Notes: generated by a model not told the origin, from the sequence alone. A stretch of 64,000 bases of DNA from Oricola nitratireducens (GCF_014904745.1 NZ_JACZCS010000004.1:87331-151330); one strand, 5' to 3'; positions 9,370 through 17,608 are shown, counted from the stretch's first letter. Numbers and translations are program-made.

Positions 9370-10029
9370 ATGGAACTCGACCTCTTCGTTCGCTACGGCC
9401 CCGCCCTGCTGCACGGTTTCGGCATCACCATCCTGTGCTGGATCGCCGGATCGCTCGGCGGCATGGCGCTCGGTTTCCTGATCGCCTGCATCTACCAGTG
9501 GTCCGGCCGCTGGATTCGCGGCCTGCTGCAGGCCTATATCGAAATCGTGCGCGGCACGCCGTTCATGATCCAGCTCTTCATCCTCTATTACGGCGGACCG
9601 CATTTCGGCCTGCTGCTGTCTCCGGTCGAGGCCGGCATCGCCGGTTTCGTCGTCTATGGCAGCCCCTATTTCGCGGAGATCTTCCGCGCGGGCTTCGCTT
9701 CGACGCCGAAGGGCCAGTTCGAGGCGGCGCGCTGCATGGGCTTTTCCGAATGGACCATCGTTCGCCGTATCGTGCTGCCGCAGATGCTGGTCTCGATCAC
9801 CGCTCCGCTGACGAATTTCGTCATCATCCTCACCAAGGAAACGGCGATCCTGTCGGTCGTGACGGTGCCGGAACTGCTCTACGAGACGCAGACCATGGCC
9901 GCCGAAACCTTCACCTATGTCGAACCCTTCCTCGTGCTGTCGCTCTTCTACTGGGCGATGGTGGAATTCACCTCCTGGCTCGGCCGGCGGGTGGAGTTGC
10001 GCGTGACGCGCCATCTCCGCCGCGCCTGA
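9370..10029 (+). CDS. Amino-acid ABC transporter permease (second subunit)
   Basis: A second 219-residue permease, the same length as its upstream partner but divergent in sequence. Its EAA loop is KGQFEAARCMGFSEWTIVRRI. Hydrophobic segments at residues about 13-38, 55-75, 85-105, 145-170 and 185-208 fit five membrane spans. Only ten bases separate it from the first permease, and 31 bases precede the ATPase gene. The pair should form one membrane channel. Confidence 0.9.
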   Translation: MELDLFVRYGPALLHGFGITILCWIAGSLGGMALGFLIACIYQWSGRWIRGLLQAYIEIVRGTPFMIQLFILYYGGPHFGLLLSPVEAGIAGFVVYGSPYFAEIFRAGFASTPKGQFEAARCMGFSEWTIVRRIVLPQMLVSITAPLTNFVIILTKETAILSVVTVPELLYETQTMAAETFTYVEPFLVLSLFYWAMVEFTSWLGRRVELRVTRHLRRA

Positions 10030-10060
10030 CCGGCCCGATACGGCAAACCGGAAATAGACC

Positions 10061-10864
10061 ATGCCCGACACCGCGACATCCGCCGAATCCATCATCACCG
10101 TGCGCGGCCTCGGCAAGCGCTATGGCGACTTCCAGGCGTTGACAGGAGTCGACCTCGACGTGCGCAAGTCGGAGGTCACCTGCCTGATCGGTCCGTCCGG
10201 CTCGGGCAAGAGCACGCTTCTGCGCTGCATGAACTTCCTCGAAGCCTACGAGGAAGGCGAGGTCCGCCTCGACGGCGAGCTGATCGGCTGGCAGGAGGGC
10301 TCCAGCGGTCCGCGCCGGCCGCTGCCGGGGCGCCGGCTGCGCGAGCAGCGCCGCCACATCGGCATGGTCTTCCAGCAGTTCAACCTGTGGCCGCACATGT
10401 CCGCGCTCGAAAACGTCGCCGAGGCCCTCGTCCAGGTGCAGGGGATGACGAAGGCCGAGGCGAACGGCCGCGCGATGGCCGCGCTCGAAAAGGTCAATCT
10501 CAAGGACAAGGCCGGCAATTATCCCTCGGCGCTGTCCGGCGGGCAGCAGCAGCGCGTCGCGATCGCCCGCGCCATCGCCATGGAGCCGCGCGTCATCCTG
10601 TTCGACGAGCCGACCTCGGCGCTCGATCCGGAGCTTGTCGGCGAGGTGCTGAACGTCATGAAGGCGATGGCGACGGAAGGCATGACCATGGTCGTCGTCA
10701 CCCACGAAATGGGCTTCGCCGCCCATGTCGCCAGCCGCGTCGCCTTCCTCGATCACGGCCGCCTGGTCGCCTGCGTGCCGCCGCCCGAGATCTTCGGCGC
10801 CGACCCCGCCGATCCCCGCATCCGCTCCTTCCTGCAGACCTATCGCGAGCGCAACGTCGTCTAG
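10061..10864 (+). CDS. Amino-acid ABC transporter ATP-binding protein
   Basis: A 267-residue ATPase with all expected motifs: Walker A GPSGSGKST (44-52), Q-loop VFQQFNLWPH, signature LSGGQQQR, Walker B VILFDEP with the D-loop SALD, and the switch histidine in VVTHEMG. A stretch of about 25 residues rich in glycine, arginine and proline lies between the first beta region and the Q-loop (roughly 75-100). It is the last gene of the transporter set and is followed by convergent genes. Confidence 0.93.
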   Translation: MPDTATSAESIITVRGLGKRYGDFQALTGVDLDVRKSEVTCLIGPSGSGKSTLLRCMNFLEAYEEGEVRLDGELIGWQEGSSGPRRPLPGRRLREQRRHIGMVFQQFNLWPHMSALENVAEALVQVQGMTKAEANGRAMAALEKVNLKDKAGNYPSALSGGQQQRVAIARAIAMEPRVILFDEPTSALDPELVGEVLNVMKAMATEGMTMVVVTHEMGFAAHVASRVAFLDHGRLVACVPPPEIFGADPADPRIRSFLQTYRERNVV

Positions 10865-10920
10865 GTGTGAGCTTTCCGGAGGTTGTCCATTCGCACCGGA
10901 CCGGCAACCGGCGCCCCGTC

Positions 10921-11592
10921 TCACGCGCCGTCGAGTTCGCGCAGGAACCGCCACAGCGGCAGGAGTTCCTCGAAGCAAGACAGGCTGCGCGCCATGATGT
11001 CCGGCCCGGCCGCCGCCTGCGGGCCCTCGAAGTCGCGCCAGACGGCGATGCCCTTGTGCAGCGACAGCTCCACATAGGCGTGGTCGGCGGGAAAGCCCGC
11101 CGGAATCCGCTTCAGCGCCGGCTCCTGCAGGCGGAAGCCCTTGTCCTTCAGCGCGGCGATCATCCGGCCAAGATCGTCGCCCTCGGGCCCCGCGATCCTG
11201 CGGCGGTAGGTTTCGAGCGCCGGCACGGCGAATTCGAACACGCCGCAGCCGACGGTGCAGTACCCGGTCGACAGGCCGAACATGAAGGCAGGCGGGCTGG
11301 CACCGGCGTCGAGCGGCGTCCACGCGATGTGGATATGGGCGTTATAGGGCGTCTTGTCCCTGGAAAAGCGGATGTCGCGGTTGATGCGGAATATCTTCGG
11401 CTTCTGGGCCAGGCCGGTGAGGCTTTCGATCTCGCCGGCCATCAGTTCGGCGAAGGCGTTTGCCGGTTTCTTCACGGCGGCCTCGTAGAGCGGCCGGTTG
11501 GCGTTGAACCATTCGCGGTTGTTGTTCGCTTCGAGGTCGGACAGGAAGGCAATCGTCCGGCCGGTGAAGCCGGTGAAATCCGGTGCCGGCAT
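10921..11592 (-). CDS. DUF2461 family protein
   Basis: A 223-residue protein of the DUF2461 (TIGR02453) family. Hallmarks are the N-terminal FLSDLEANNNREWFNANR, the central RINRDIRFSRDKTPYN and the later FPADHAYVEL. The biochemical function of the family is not established. It is encoded leftwards, directly downstream of the TfoX-like gene, with nine bases between them, so the two are probably co-transcribed. It faces the ABC ATPase gene tail to tail. Confidence 0.85.
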   Translation of the reverse strand: MPAPDFTGFTGRTIAFLSDLEANNNREWFNANRPLYEAAVKKPANAFAELMAGEIESLTGLAQKPKIFRINRDIRFSRDKTPYNAHIHIAWTPLDAGASPPAFMFGLSTGYCTVGCGVFEFAVPALETYRRRIAGPEGDDLGRMIAALKDKGFRLQEPALKRIPAGFPADHAYVELSLHKGIAVWRDFEGPQAAAGPDIMARSLSCFEELLPLWRFLRELDGA

Positions 11593-11601
11593 CGCGCCCT
11601 C

Positions 11602-11943
11602 CTATTTCGGCGGCAGGGTGGTGACATAGGCGAGCGTCAGCGAGGTGAGCGCCCGCATCGCCGCCTCATCGGCGGCCTCCTCGTCGAGATAGATGAAGCC
11701 GCCCATCTTGCGCCCGCCATGCGTCATCGGCCGCGTGCCGGGAAGGCGAAGCGCTTCCGCCTCGTTGTCCTTGCCCACCCGGAACATGAAGTGGGCGTCG
11801 CCGGACTTCATGCGCCGCGCCGCGCCGAGCATGTTGCCGTCGATCATGAAGCAGACGCCACCCATCATCTTCTTTTCCGACACGCCGGGCATGCCGTCGA
11901 AACGGTCGCGCATGCGGGCAGCCAGTTCCTCGTCGTAAGCCAT
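11602..11943 (-). CDS. TfoX N-terminal domain protein
   Basis: A 113-residue protein made only of the TfoX_N domain: an N-terminal helix (MRDRFDGMPG), the diagnostic KKMMGGVCFMIDGNMLG beta segment at about residues 24-40, and later hydrophobic strands. Full-length TfoX regulates competence in gammaproteobacteria. Stand-alone TfoX_N proteins are common in alphaproteobacteria and have no established role. It is followed closely by the DUF2461 gene on the same strand. Confidence 0.85.
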   Translation of the reverse strand: MAYDEELAARMRDRFDGMPGVSEKKMMGGVCFMIDGNMLGAARRMKSGDAHFMFRVGKDNEAEALRLPGTRPMTHGGRKMGGFIYLDEEAADEAAMRALTSLTLAYVTTLPPK

Positions 11944-12070
11944 GGCGCAATTCTAGTCGATTTCCGGACGACGGGAAGCAGCGCGGGCCGGCGCGCGCGT
12001 CCCTCCTGACATCTGCCGACGTGACGGAGCGGCCTTGCGCGGCATCTTGACCGCGCGGAAACGAGCGGCC

Positions 12071-13363
12071 ATGGACAAACCCATGAACACGACCGACACT
12101 CTCTCAAGCGATGCGCGCGCGATCTTCCAAGCTGGCGTCGCCGCCGCCGATCCCTATCACGCCGTGCTGAACGCGCTCGAAATCCACGACGGCGAATGGT
12201 CGAAAGCGGCCAGGGTGCACGTCATCGCGGCGGGCAAGGGCGCCATTCCGATGATCGAGGCGGCGCTGGAATTCCTGCCGCACGGCAAGATCGCCGATGC
12301 GCTGGCCGTCACCAATTACGAGAATGTCCGCGACGTCGAGGGCGTCACCGTCATCGGCGCATCGCATCCGCTGCCCGACGAAAACGGCGCGGAGGGCGCG
12401 CGGCGGATCGAGGCGATCGCGCATGCGGCCGGCGCCAGCGATCTCGTGCTCTGCCTGATATCCGGCGGCGCCTCGGCGCTGCTGCCCGCGCCGCCCGAGG
12501 GCATTACGCTCGCCGAAAAGATCCGCGCCAATGACCTGTTGCTTAAATCCGGCGCCGACATCGTCGCCATGAACACAGTGCGCAAGGCGTTGTCGCGGCT
12601 GAAGGGCGGCGGGCTGGCGCGGGCGATCGTGCCGGCGCAGGGGCTGGCGCTGATCCTTTCCGACGTGCCCGGCGACGATCTCGCCATCATCGCCTCGGGG
12701 CCGACCGTGCCCGATCCGGCGGAGCCGGGAAAAGCGCTGGAGATCGTGCGCGCCTTCGGCCTCGAAGGTGAGATGCCGGCAAGCGTCATGGCGCATCTGG
12801 AGAAACGCGCCTCCGCGCAAAAACAGGATTTCGTGCAGACGACGGAGAACATCCTCGTCGGCTCCAACTCGATCAGCCTGCATGCCATGGAAGGCGCGGC
12901 AAAGCATAAGGGCTACGACACCGTCATCCTGTCGGAATGGCTGGAAGGCGACGTGCAGGATGCCGCCCAGGCCTTCCGCGATGCCGCCGGCACCGCGCCG
13001 TCCGGCAAGCCGGTCGCGATCCTCGCCGGCGGCGAGACCAGCGTGCAGGTCATCGGCTCCGGCAAGGGCGGCCGCAACCAGGAAATGGCGCTGCGCTTCG
13101 CCGCGCTGTGCGAAACCAATTCTCTGCCGGGGGACTGGGCGTTCCTTTCCGGCGGAACGGACGGCCGCGACGGGCCGACAGACGCGGCGGGCGGTCTGGT
13201 GACGGCGCGGACAATCCCGGCGCTGGAGGCAAAGGGTCTGTCGGTCGAGACCTATCTCGCAAACAACGACGCCTATCACGCGCTCAACGAAGCCGGCGCC
13301 CTGCTGAAGACGGGCGCGACCGGCACCAATGTGGCCGATTTGCAGGTCCTGCTGCTGGGGTGA
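12071..13363 (+). CDS. Glycerate 2-kinase (GckA/TtuD type, MOFRL)
   Basis: A 430-residue protein with the two domains of the glycerate kinase type 2 family. The N-terminal DUF4147 domain (about 10-240) contains AAGKGA and LISGGASALLPAPP; the C-terminal MOFRL domain (about 295-405) contains LAGGETSVQV and GGRNQEMAL. It phosphorylates D-glycerate to 2-phosphoglycerate. Old annotations call this family hydroxypyruvate reductase TtuD. The ATG at 12071 is chosen over a TTG at 12035; an ATG at 12083 is also possible. No serine-cycle neighbours are present. Confidence 0.87.
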   Translation: MDKPMNTTDTLSSDARAIFQAGVAAADPYHAVLNALEIHDGEWSKAARVHVIAAGKGAIPMIEAALEFLPHGKIADALAVTNYENVRDVEGVTVIGASHPLPDENGAEGARRIEAIAHAAGASDLVLCLISGGASALLPAPPEGITLAEKIRANDLLLKSGADIVAMNTVRKALSRLKGGGLARAIVPAQGLALILSDVPGDDLAIIASGPTVPDPAEPGKALEIVRAFGLEGEMPASVMAHLEKRASAQKQDFVQTTENILVGSNSISLHAMEGAAKHKGYDTVILSEWLEGDVQDAAQAFRDAAGTAPSGKPVAILAGGETSVQVIGSGKGGRNQEMALRFAALCETNSLPGDWAFLSGGTDGRDGPTDAAGGLVTARTIPALEAKGLSVETYLANNDAYHALNEAGALLKTGATGTNVADLQVLLLG

Positions 13364-13405
13364 CCGCCACTTCCCCGGCCTGCTTGCGGGGAGAGGGATA
13401 GGCGG
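13364..13405. repeat. Small nested palindrome between convergent genes
   Basis: Outer arms CCGCC (13364-13368) and GGCGG (13401-13405) enclose an inner pair TTCCCC/GGGGAG around a GCTTGC centre. It begins at the glycerate kinase stop codon and ends next to the VWA gene stop. It resembles short GC palindromes scattered in rhizobial intergenic spaces and may serve as a two-way stop. Evidence is limited to this one copy. Confidence 0.35.
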
Positions 13406-13408
13406 ACA

Positions 13409-14593
13409 CTACCGCGACAATTCCCGCGTCGCCTCGTCCAGCCCCTTCAGCGTCAGGGGATACATCTTCCCGCCCATGATCTCGGTCAGCATCGCGGTCG
13501 ACTGCGTATAGCGCCAGCGGTCCTGGCTTTCCGGGTTGAGCCAGACGGATTTCGGGAACTTTTCCAGAACACGCTGCATCCACACGGCGCCCGTCTCCTC
13601 GTTCCAGTGCTCCACCGAGCCACCCGGATAGGCAATCTCGTAGGGGCTCATCGCGGCGTCGCCGACGAAGACGACGCGATAGTCCGGTCCGTAGGTGTGC
13701 AGCACGTCGAAGGTCGGGATACGCTCGCCGTGGCGGCGGCGGTTGTCCTTCCAGACCGATTCGTAAAGGCAGTTGTGGAAGTAGTAATATTCGAGGTGCT
13801 TGAACTCGGCGCGCGCGGCGGAAAACAGCTCCTCGACGGAGCGGATATGGTCGTCCATCGAGCCGCCGACATCGAAGAACATCAAGAGCTTCACCGCGTT
13901 GCGGCGCTCGGGGCGCATCTGCACGTCGAGATAGCCGTGCTCGGCGGTCGACCGAATCGTGCCGTCGAGGTCGAACTCGTCATGAGCGCCCTGGCGCGCC
14001 CAGCGGCGCAGGCGTTTCAGCGCGACCTTGATATTGCGGGTGCCGAGCTCGACGCTGTCGTCGAAATTCCTGAACTCGCGCTTGTCCCAGACCTTGACCG
14101 CGCGGCGGTGGCGGCTTTCGTGCTGGCCGATGCGCACGCCTTCGGGATTGTAGCCATAGGCGCCGAAGGGCGAGGTGCCGGCGGTGCCGATCCATTTCGA
14201 GCCGCCCTGGTGGCGGTCCTTCTGCTCCTCGAGCCGCTGTTTCAGCGTCTCCATCAGCTTGTCGAAGCCGCCCAGCGCCTCGACCAGCTTCTTTTCCTCG
14301 TCGGTGAGGTGCTTTTCGGCGAGCTTGCGCAGCCATTCCTCCGGCAGCGCCATCGGATCGATGCCGCCCTCGCCGGAGACCGCCTCGACGCCCTTGAAGA
14401 CATGCGAGAACACCTGGTCGAACCGGTCGATATGGCGCTCGTCCTTCACCAGCGCGGTGCGGGCGAGATAGTAGAAGCCCTCGACGTCATAGGTGACGAG
14501 ATCGGCCTCCAGCCCCTCGAGCAGCGACAGATATTCGCGCAGCGAGACTGGAACCTTGGCGGCTTTCAGTTCGAGAAAGAACGGAATGAACAT
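13409..14593 (-). CDS. VWA-domain protein, CoxE-like
   Basis: A 394-residue protein with an N-terminal helical region (1-200) and a C-terminal von Willebrand A-type domain (about 225-380). The metal-site motif reads FFDVGGSMDD, where the usual DxSxS has glycine in place of the first serine; later conserved parts are FVGDAAMSPYEI and EKFPKSVWLNP. CoxE-like proteins usually work with a MoxR-type AAA ATPase in metalloenzyme maturation or similar assembly. The likely partner here is the MoxR gene at 23626-24468, not adjacent. Target unknown. Confidence 0.82.
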   Translation of the reverse strand: MFIPFFLELKAAKVPVSLREYLSLLEGLEADLVTYDVEGFYYLARTALVKDERHIDRFDQVFSHVFKGVEAVSGEGGIDPMALPEEWLRKLAEKHLTDEEKKLVEALGGFDKLMETLKQRLEEQKDRHQGGSKWIGTAGTSPFGAYGYNPEGVRIGQHESRHRRAVKVWDKREFRNFDDSVELGTRNIKVALKRLRRWARQGAHDEFDLDGTIRSTAEHGYLDVQMRPERRNAVKLLMFFDVGGSMDDHIRSVEELFSAARAEFKHLEYYYFHNCLYESVWKDNRRRHGERIPTFDVLHTYGPDYRVVFVGDAAMSPYEIAYPGGSVEHWNEETGAVWMQRVLEKFPKSVWLNPESQDRWRYTQSTAMLTEIMGGKMYPLTLKGLDEATRELSR

Positions 14594-14646
14594 ACGTCAT
14601 TCTTAGAGCGCGAAAAGGGTTCTGTCATCCTTCCCGCTGACGCGTC

Positions 14647-15117
14647 CTAGCCGTCCGGATTGGTCAGCGCCAGCGCCGCCTCGCGCCGTTTCAGGCTTTC
14701 GGCCGGCCAGTGCTGCGACCGGCGGTAATATTGCGGGAAGGCCGGTGTTTCCTGGGGCAGAACCACCCAGGGCTGCTTACTCTCGGTGTAGATGTGGACA
14801 TCGGGCGGGCAGGCGTCCGGATCCTCCAGCGTGCCGACGCGCACGAAGCGGAAGGCGGGACTGGAATAGACGCTCCACAGGGCGATCTGGCAGGTCGGGC
14901 AGCGGCTGACGACCTGGCCATTGCCGCTTTCGCTGGGAATCGCGATCTCGGCGGGCGTTCCGGCAAGCAGCTCCACCTCCCCGGCCTCGATCAGCGCATT
15001 GAGCGCAAAGGCCGAGCCGGTTTCGCGCTGGCACCAGCGGCAATGGCAGCAGTGGACGAAAAGCGGTTTCGCGTTGAGCCGGTAGCGGACTTCGCCGCAT
15101 GTGCATCGTCCGAGCAT
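14647..15117 (-). CDS. GFA/CENP-V fold zinc protein
   Basis: A 156-residue protein of the glutathione-dependent formaldehyde-activating enzyme fold. Its zinc ligands are GRCTCGEVRY near the N-terminus, HCCHCRWCQ at about residue 23-31 and SRCPTCQIALW further on. Most members are not formaldehyde enzymes, so no substrate is proposed. The start at 15117 is chosen because AGGGAGGG lies five bases upstream; a longer frame to 15156 lacks this. Confidence 0.8.
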   Translation of the reverse strand: MLGRCTCGEVRYRLNAKPLFVHCCHCRWCQRETGSAFALNALIEAGEVELLAGTPAEIAIPSESGNGQVVSRCPTCQIALWSVYSSPAFRFVRVGTLEDPDACPPDVHIYTESKQPWVVLPQETPAFPQYYRRSQHWPAESLKRREAALALTNPDG

Positions 15118-15213
15118 CGGACCCTCCCTGACATGGTCGACATGACAATCGGCCAATCGGCGGGCGAGATCAATCGGCGAGATTCGCGGGGCGCGAGCCC
15201 TCGCGAAGGCGGT

Positions 15214-15456
15214 TCAGGCGGTTTTGGAGGAAGCGGTCTTTTTCGCGGCGGAGGGCTTCCGGGAGGCGCGCTTCGGCTTGGGAGCCTCTTCCTGCGGACC
15301 GGCTTCCATGCGCAGTTTGCGCAGCCGCTCGGTCTTCTTCTCGCGGGCCGTCGCTTCGGCCTCGGTCATGGACCGCGCCACCGTGTTGGTGACTTCCCAC
15401 TTGTCGTTCGCGCGCGTCGACGGCTTGAACAAGGTGTCTTTTGTCAGTTTCGACAT
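15214..15456 (-). CDS. Small basic protein of unknown function
   Basis: An 80-residue protein beginning MSKLTKDTLFKPS. The first half is mixed and includes WEVTNTVARSMTEAEA followed by a charged helix EKKTERLRKLRMEA; the last 25 residues are a lysine-alanine-proline-serine tail like those of nucleic-acid-binding proteins. An AAAGGAGAT ribosome site precedes the ATG. It lies between the GFA gene and rpsU on the same strand. The tail suggests RNA or DNA contact, but I do not recognise a family. Confidence 0.7.
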   Translation of the reverse strand: MSKLTKDTLFKPSTRANDKWEVTNTVARSMTEAEATAREKKTERLRKLRMEAGPQEEAPKPKRASRKPSAAKKTASSKTA

Positions 15457-15524
15457 GGATCTCCTTTCAGGGCATCGGCCGGCGCGGCCGGGAATCCCGT
15501 CCGCTGCCGGTCATCGCCCGTCAA

Positions 15525-15770
15525 TCAGCGTGCGCCCGTTTCGCGCGGCTTGCGCTTCGGTCCGGGGATCAGCCCCTCGCGCTGCGCCTGCTTGCGCGCG
15601 GCCTTGCGGCTGCGGCGAACGGCCTCGCCCTTTTCGCGGGCGCGCTTTTCGGAAGGCTTCTCATAGGCGCGGCGCGCCTTCATTTCGCGAAACAGGCCTT
15701 CGCGCTGCATCTTCTTCTTGAGGACCCGAAGGGCCTGGTCGACGTTGTTATCTCTGACGAGAACTTGCAA
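15525..15770 (-). CDS. rpsU: Small-subunit ribosomal protein bS21
   Basis: An 81-residue S21 protein. After the initiator it reads [13 protein letters not shown], then [15 protein letters not shown] and the basic C-terminal [14 protein letters not shown] place the start at TTG 15770: GAGGAAG is then correctly spaced six bases upstream and the product begins as family members do. A GTG at 15782 would overlap that ribosome-binding site. The C-terminus is longer and proline-arginine rich, as in rhizobial S21. S21 acts late in 30S initiation. Confidence 0.93.
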   Translation of the reverse strand: MQVLVRDNNVDQALRVLKKKMQREGLFREMKARRAYEKPSEKRAREKGEAVRRSRKAARKQAQREGLIPGPKRKPRETGAR

Positions 15771-15800
15771 TGGCTTCCTCACTTCGTTGGTGTTCGGGCG

Positions 15801-16055
15801 TTACCGAAGATGTGCAGTGCCCGGGGTGTTGCTGTTGTCCGCCTGTTTCGGCGAGGTATCTTCGACAGCTTCTATGTCGTCTTCCTGGGCGACGCGCTCA
15901 TGGCGTTCCTCTTCGCTGCGCATGCGGTACTGGCAGGTCCCGTTTTGCGGCGGCAGCAGCCCGACGATCTCGAATGTATCCGGCGTCTTGAGCGGCATTC
16001 CGGACCGGCTCTTGAACCGGACAGTCTGGCCTAGCGGATAGCGATGTAGAGCCAT
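15801..16055 (-). CDS. Hypothetical protein with a small beta domain
   Basis: An 84-residue protein: MALHRYPLGQTVRFKS, then an alternating strand segment (FEIVGLLPPQNGTCQYRMRS) and an acidic, disordered tail rich in E, D, S and P. The ATG at 16055 has GGAAAG six bases upstream; the ATG at 16061 abuts that site. The core pattern (strand, GLLP, turn, strand) resembles small SH3-like or KOW-like barrels, but this is a visual impression only. It sits between rpsU and the cold-shock gene. Confidence 0.65.
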   Translation of the reverse strand: MALHRYPLGQTVRFKSRSGMPLKTPDTFEIVGLLPPQNGTCQYRMRSEEERHERVAQEDDIEAVEDTSPKQADNSNTPGTAHLR

Positions 16056-16075
16056 GGTCATCTTTCCAGGAAATG

Positions 16076-16101
16076 AAAAAGCGGGGAAGCGCCCCCGCTT
16101 T
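16076..16101 (-). terminator. Intrinsic terminator after the cold-shock gene
   Basis: Read leftwards, stem AAAGCGGGG/CCCCGCTTT (16093-16101 with 16078-16086, six-base loop) runs into TTTTT. It lies 65 bases after the csp stop codon. Confidence 0.8.
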
Positions 16102-16165
16102 CGGTTTCGGCCGGATCCCGGGCCCGCCGGACGTCAGCGTCCGGTGCGGTCGGATCCGCGTGAAA

Positions 16166-16372
16166 TCAGAGCGCCTTGAGATTGGCGGCCGAGGTGCGGC
16201 CATCACGGCCGGTTTCGAGTTCGAACTCGACCTTCTGGCCCTCGACGAGGCCGCCGAGACCGGCGCGATCGAGTGCGCTGATATGGACGAAAACGTCTTT
16301 GCTGCCATCTTCCGGCTGGATAAATCCAAAGCCCTTCTGGCCATTATAAAACTTCACTGTACCAGTCTGCAT
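16166..16372 (-). CDS. Cold-shock domain protein
   Basis: A 68-residue CspA-family protein. The nucleic-acid-binding motifs are KGFGFI (RNP1, residues 13-18) and VFVHIS (RNP2, 27-32), in a five-strand barrel of normal length. Such proteins bind single-stranded RNA or DNA and act as RNA chaperones. GAGG lies nine bases before the ATG. It is a single-gene unit with its own strong promoter, a leader of about 130 bases and a terminator. Confidence 0.95.
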   Translation of the reverse strand: MQTGTVKFYNGQKGFGFIQPEDGSKDVFVHISALDRAGLGGLVEGQKVEFELETGRDGRTSAANLKAL

Positions 16373-16510
16373 TTAAGTAGTCCTCAGACGAAAATTGCCG
16401 CGCCGCGAGATTTGCGGACGCGATCCACTATCGAGAATTGGAAAGATATTGGCGGGTCGAAAGCCTGTGACGCCGCGAATAGCCAAACCTGGCCAAGTAA
16501 ACGATGGCCG

Positions 16511-16539
16511 TATATAGGCGCAAATCCGGGAAATTTCAA
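16511..16539 (-). promoter_or_regulatory. Promoter of the cold-shock gene with long leader
   Basis: Read leftwards, TTGAAA (16534-16539), a 17-base spacer and TATATA (16511-16516) form a near-consensus sigma-70 promoter. The start would be near 16504, giving a leader of about 130 bases before the ATG at 16372. Long structured leaders are a known site of cold control for csp genes. Confidence 0.75.
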
Positions 16540-16865
16540 GCAGATACGCGGATCGGCGGTCCGGGCCGTCCCGGAGCGCCCGTTCGCGCGTTTGCCGAGC
16601 GATCGGCGCAACGCCTGGACGGCCCGCTGGTCCACGCCGGGTGCCGCAGCGGCAGGCCAGCGCGATTGCGGCGACGGATGCCGCCATCACAAGCGCGGAG
16701 GCTTGATTGCCGTTTTCAGCGTCGTTCCTCCCGGCGCGACGGTCCCGAGAAACGCAATACGCGCGTCCGATCTCCCGCCCGCGGGGAAGGATGAAACGGA
16801 AGCGCCGCGAAGCGGCCAAAGCAAAATGTAATCCACCGCCCCGCCGCTTGCCTTATCCTTGCCCG
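16540..16865. other. Intergenic stretch, nothing recognised
   Basis: GC-rich sequence between the csp promoter and the start of the next rightward gene. An open frame crosses it leftwards and even runs through the csp promoter, but it has no family-like features. No terminator, repeat or RNA gene is recognised here. Confidence 0.5.
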
Positions 16866-17573
16866 ATGACGATGGCGCAAGGACAATCGATCAACTGGGC
16901 GCGGGCTATTGCCCGCAACCGCGACGCACTTTTGCGTATCGTCGCGGCGCTGTTCGCCATGGTCGGGCTGGCCGATGGCGAAGTGGCCGCGACGCTGCCG
17001 CGCCATCTGCGCAATTGCGTGATCCGGATCCTGCGCCCCGCCGAAGCCGCCGTCCGGCGTCTTGTCATCATCGCCGCGCGCGATCTTGTTGTTGTGGTGG
17101 CGCCGGCGCGCCGCAAAAAAGCCGCCACGCCAACCACAACAACACCCACAACAGGCAAACCCGCCGCCGCCATCCCGGCGCTCCCCCTCATCGATCCGCT
17201 CAAGCGTTTCGATTTCCGGCCCCGGAGGCGCCGCGCCCGGTCCTTCCCGCGCATCACCTTCATCGGCCTGACCGAGCCGACTCCGATTCCCGACGACTGG
17301 ATTCCCTCGCCCGACGACGAGATCGACGCCGCGCCGATCGGCCGCCGGCTGATATCGCTGAAGCGCGCGCTGGACGATCTCGACGGTCACGCCAAACGTT
17401 TCGCCCGCTGGAAAGCGAAGCGCGATCTCGGCCTCAACAGCTCGCCCCGCTTCAATCCCATGCGTCCGGGCCGGCCGCCGGGCTACCGCAAGCGGGCCTT
17501 TCACGAGGTCGACGACGTGCTGAGGGAATGCCACGCGCTGGCGTTTGACGCGCAGCGGCTGGATACGTCGTGA
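16866..17573 (+). CDS. Unrecognised protein, copy A of an inverted paralogue pair
   Basis: A 235-residue protein of no family known to me. It has a helical N-terminal half (residues 10-80) with two hydrophobic patches (IVAALFAMVGLAD and RRLVIIAARDLVVVV), a threonine-proline linker (about 85-103) and a basic C-terminal half containing PLIDPLKRF, RPRRRRARSFPRITFIGLTE, PDDEIDAA and the ending VDDVLRECHALAFDAQRLDTS. ATGs at 16866 and 16872 are both possible. A second copy at 53125-53799 matches along the whole length. Arginine richness and the acidic PSPDDEID motif are conserved in both. Function unknown. Confidence 0.8.
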   Translation: MTMAQGQSINWARAIARNRDALLRIVAALFAMVGLADGEVAATLPRHLRNCVIRILRPAEAAVRRLVIIAARDLVVVVAPARRKKAATPTTTTPTTGKPAAAIPALPLIDPLKRFDFRPRRRRARSFPRITFIGLTEPTPIPDDWIPSPDDEIDAAPIGRRLISLKRALDDLDGHAKRFARWKAKRDLGLNSSPRFNPMRPGRPPGYRKRAFHEVDDVLRECHALAFDAQRLDTS

Positions 17574-17608
17574 GCCGCCGGGGACCCGGCGCGTGCCCGG
17601 GTGACGCC

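Noticed and set aside
16373..16819. A 148-residue leftward frame upstream of the cold-shock gene
   Set aside because: It runs through the csp promoter and leader, has no ribosome site, and shows no family-like segment.
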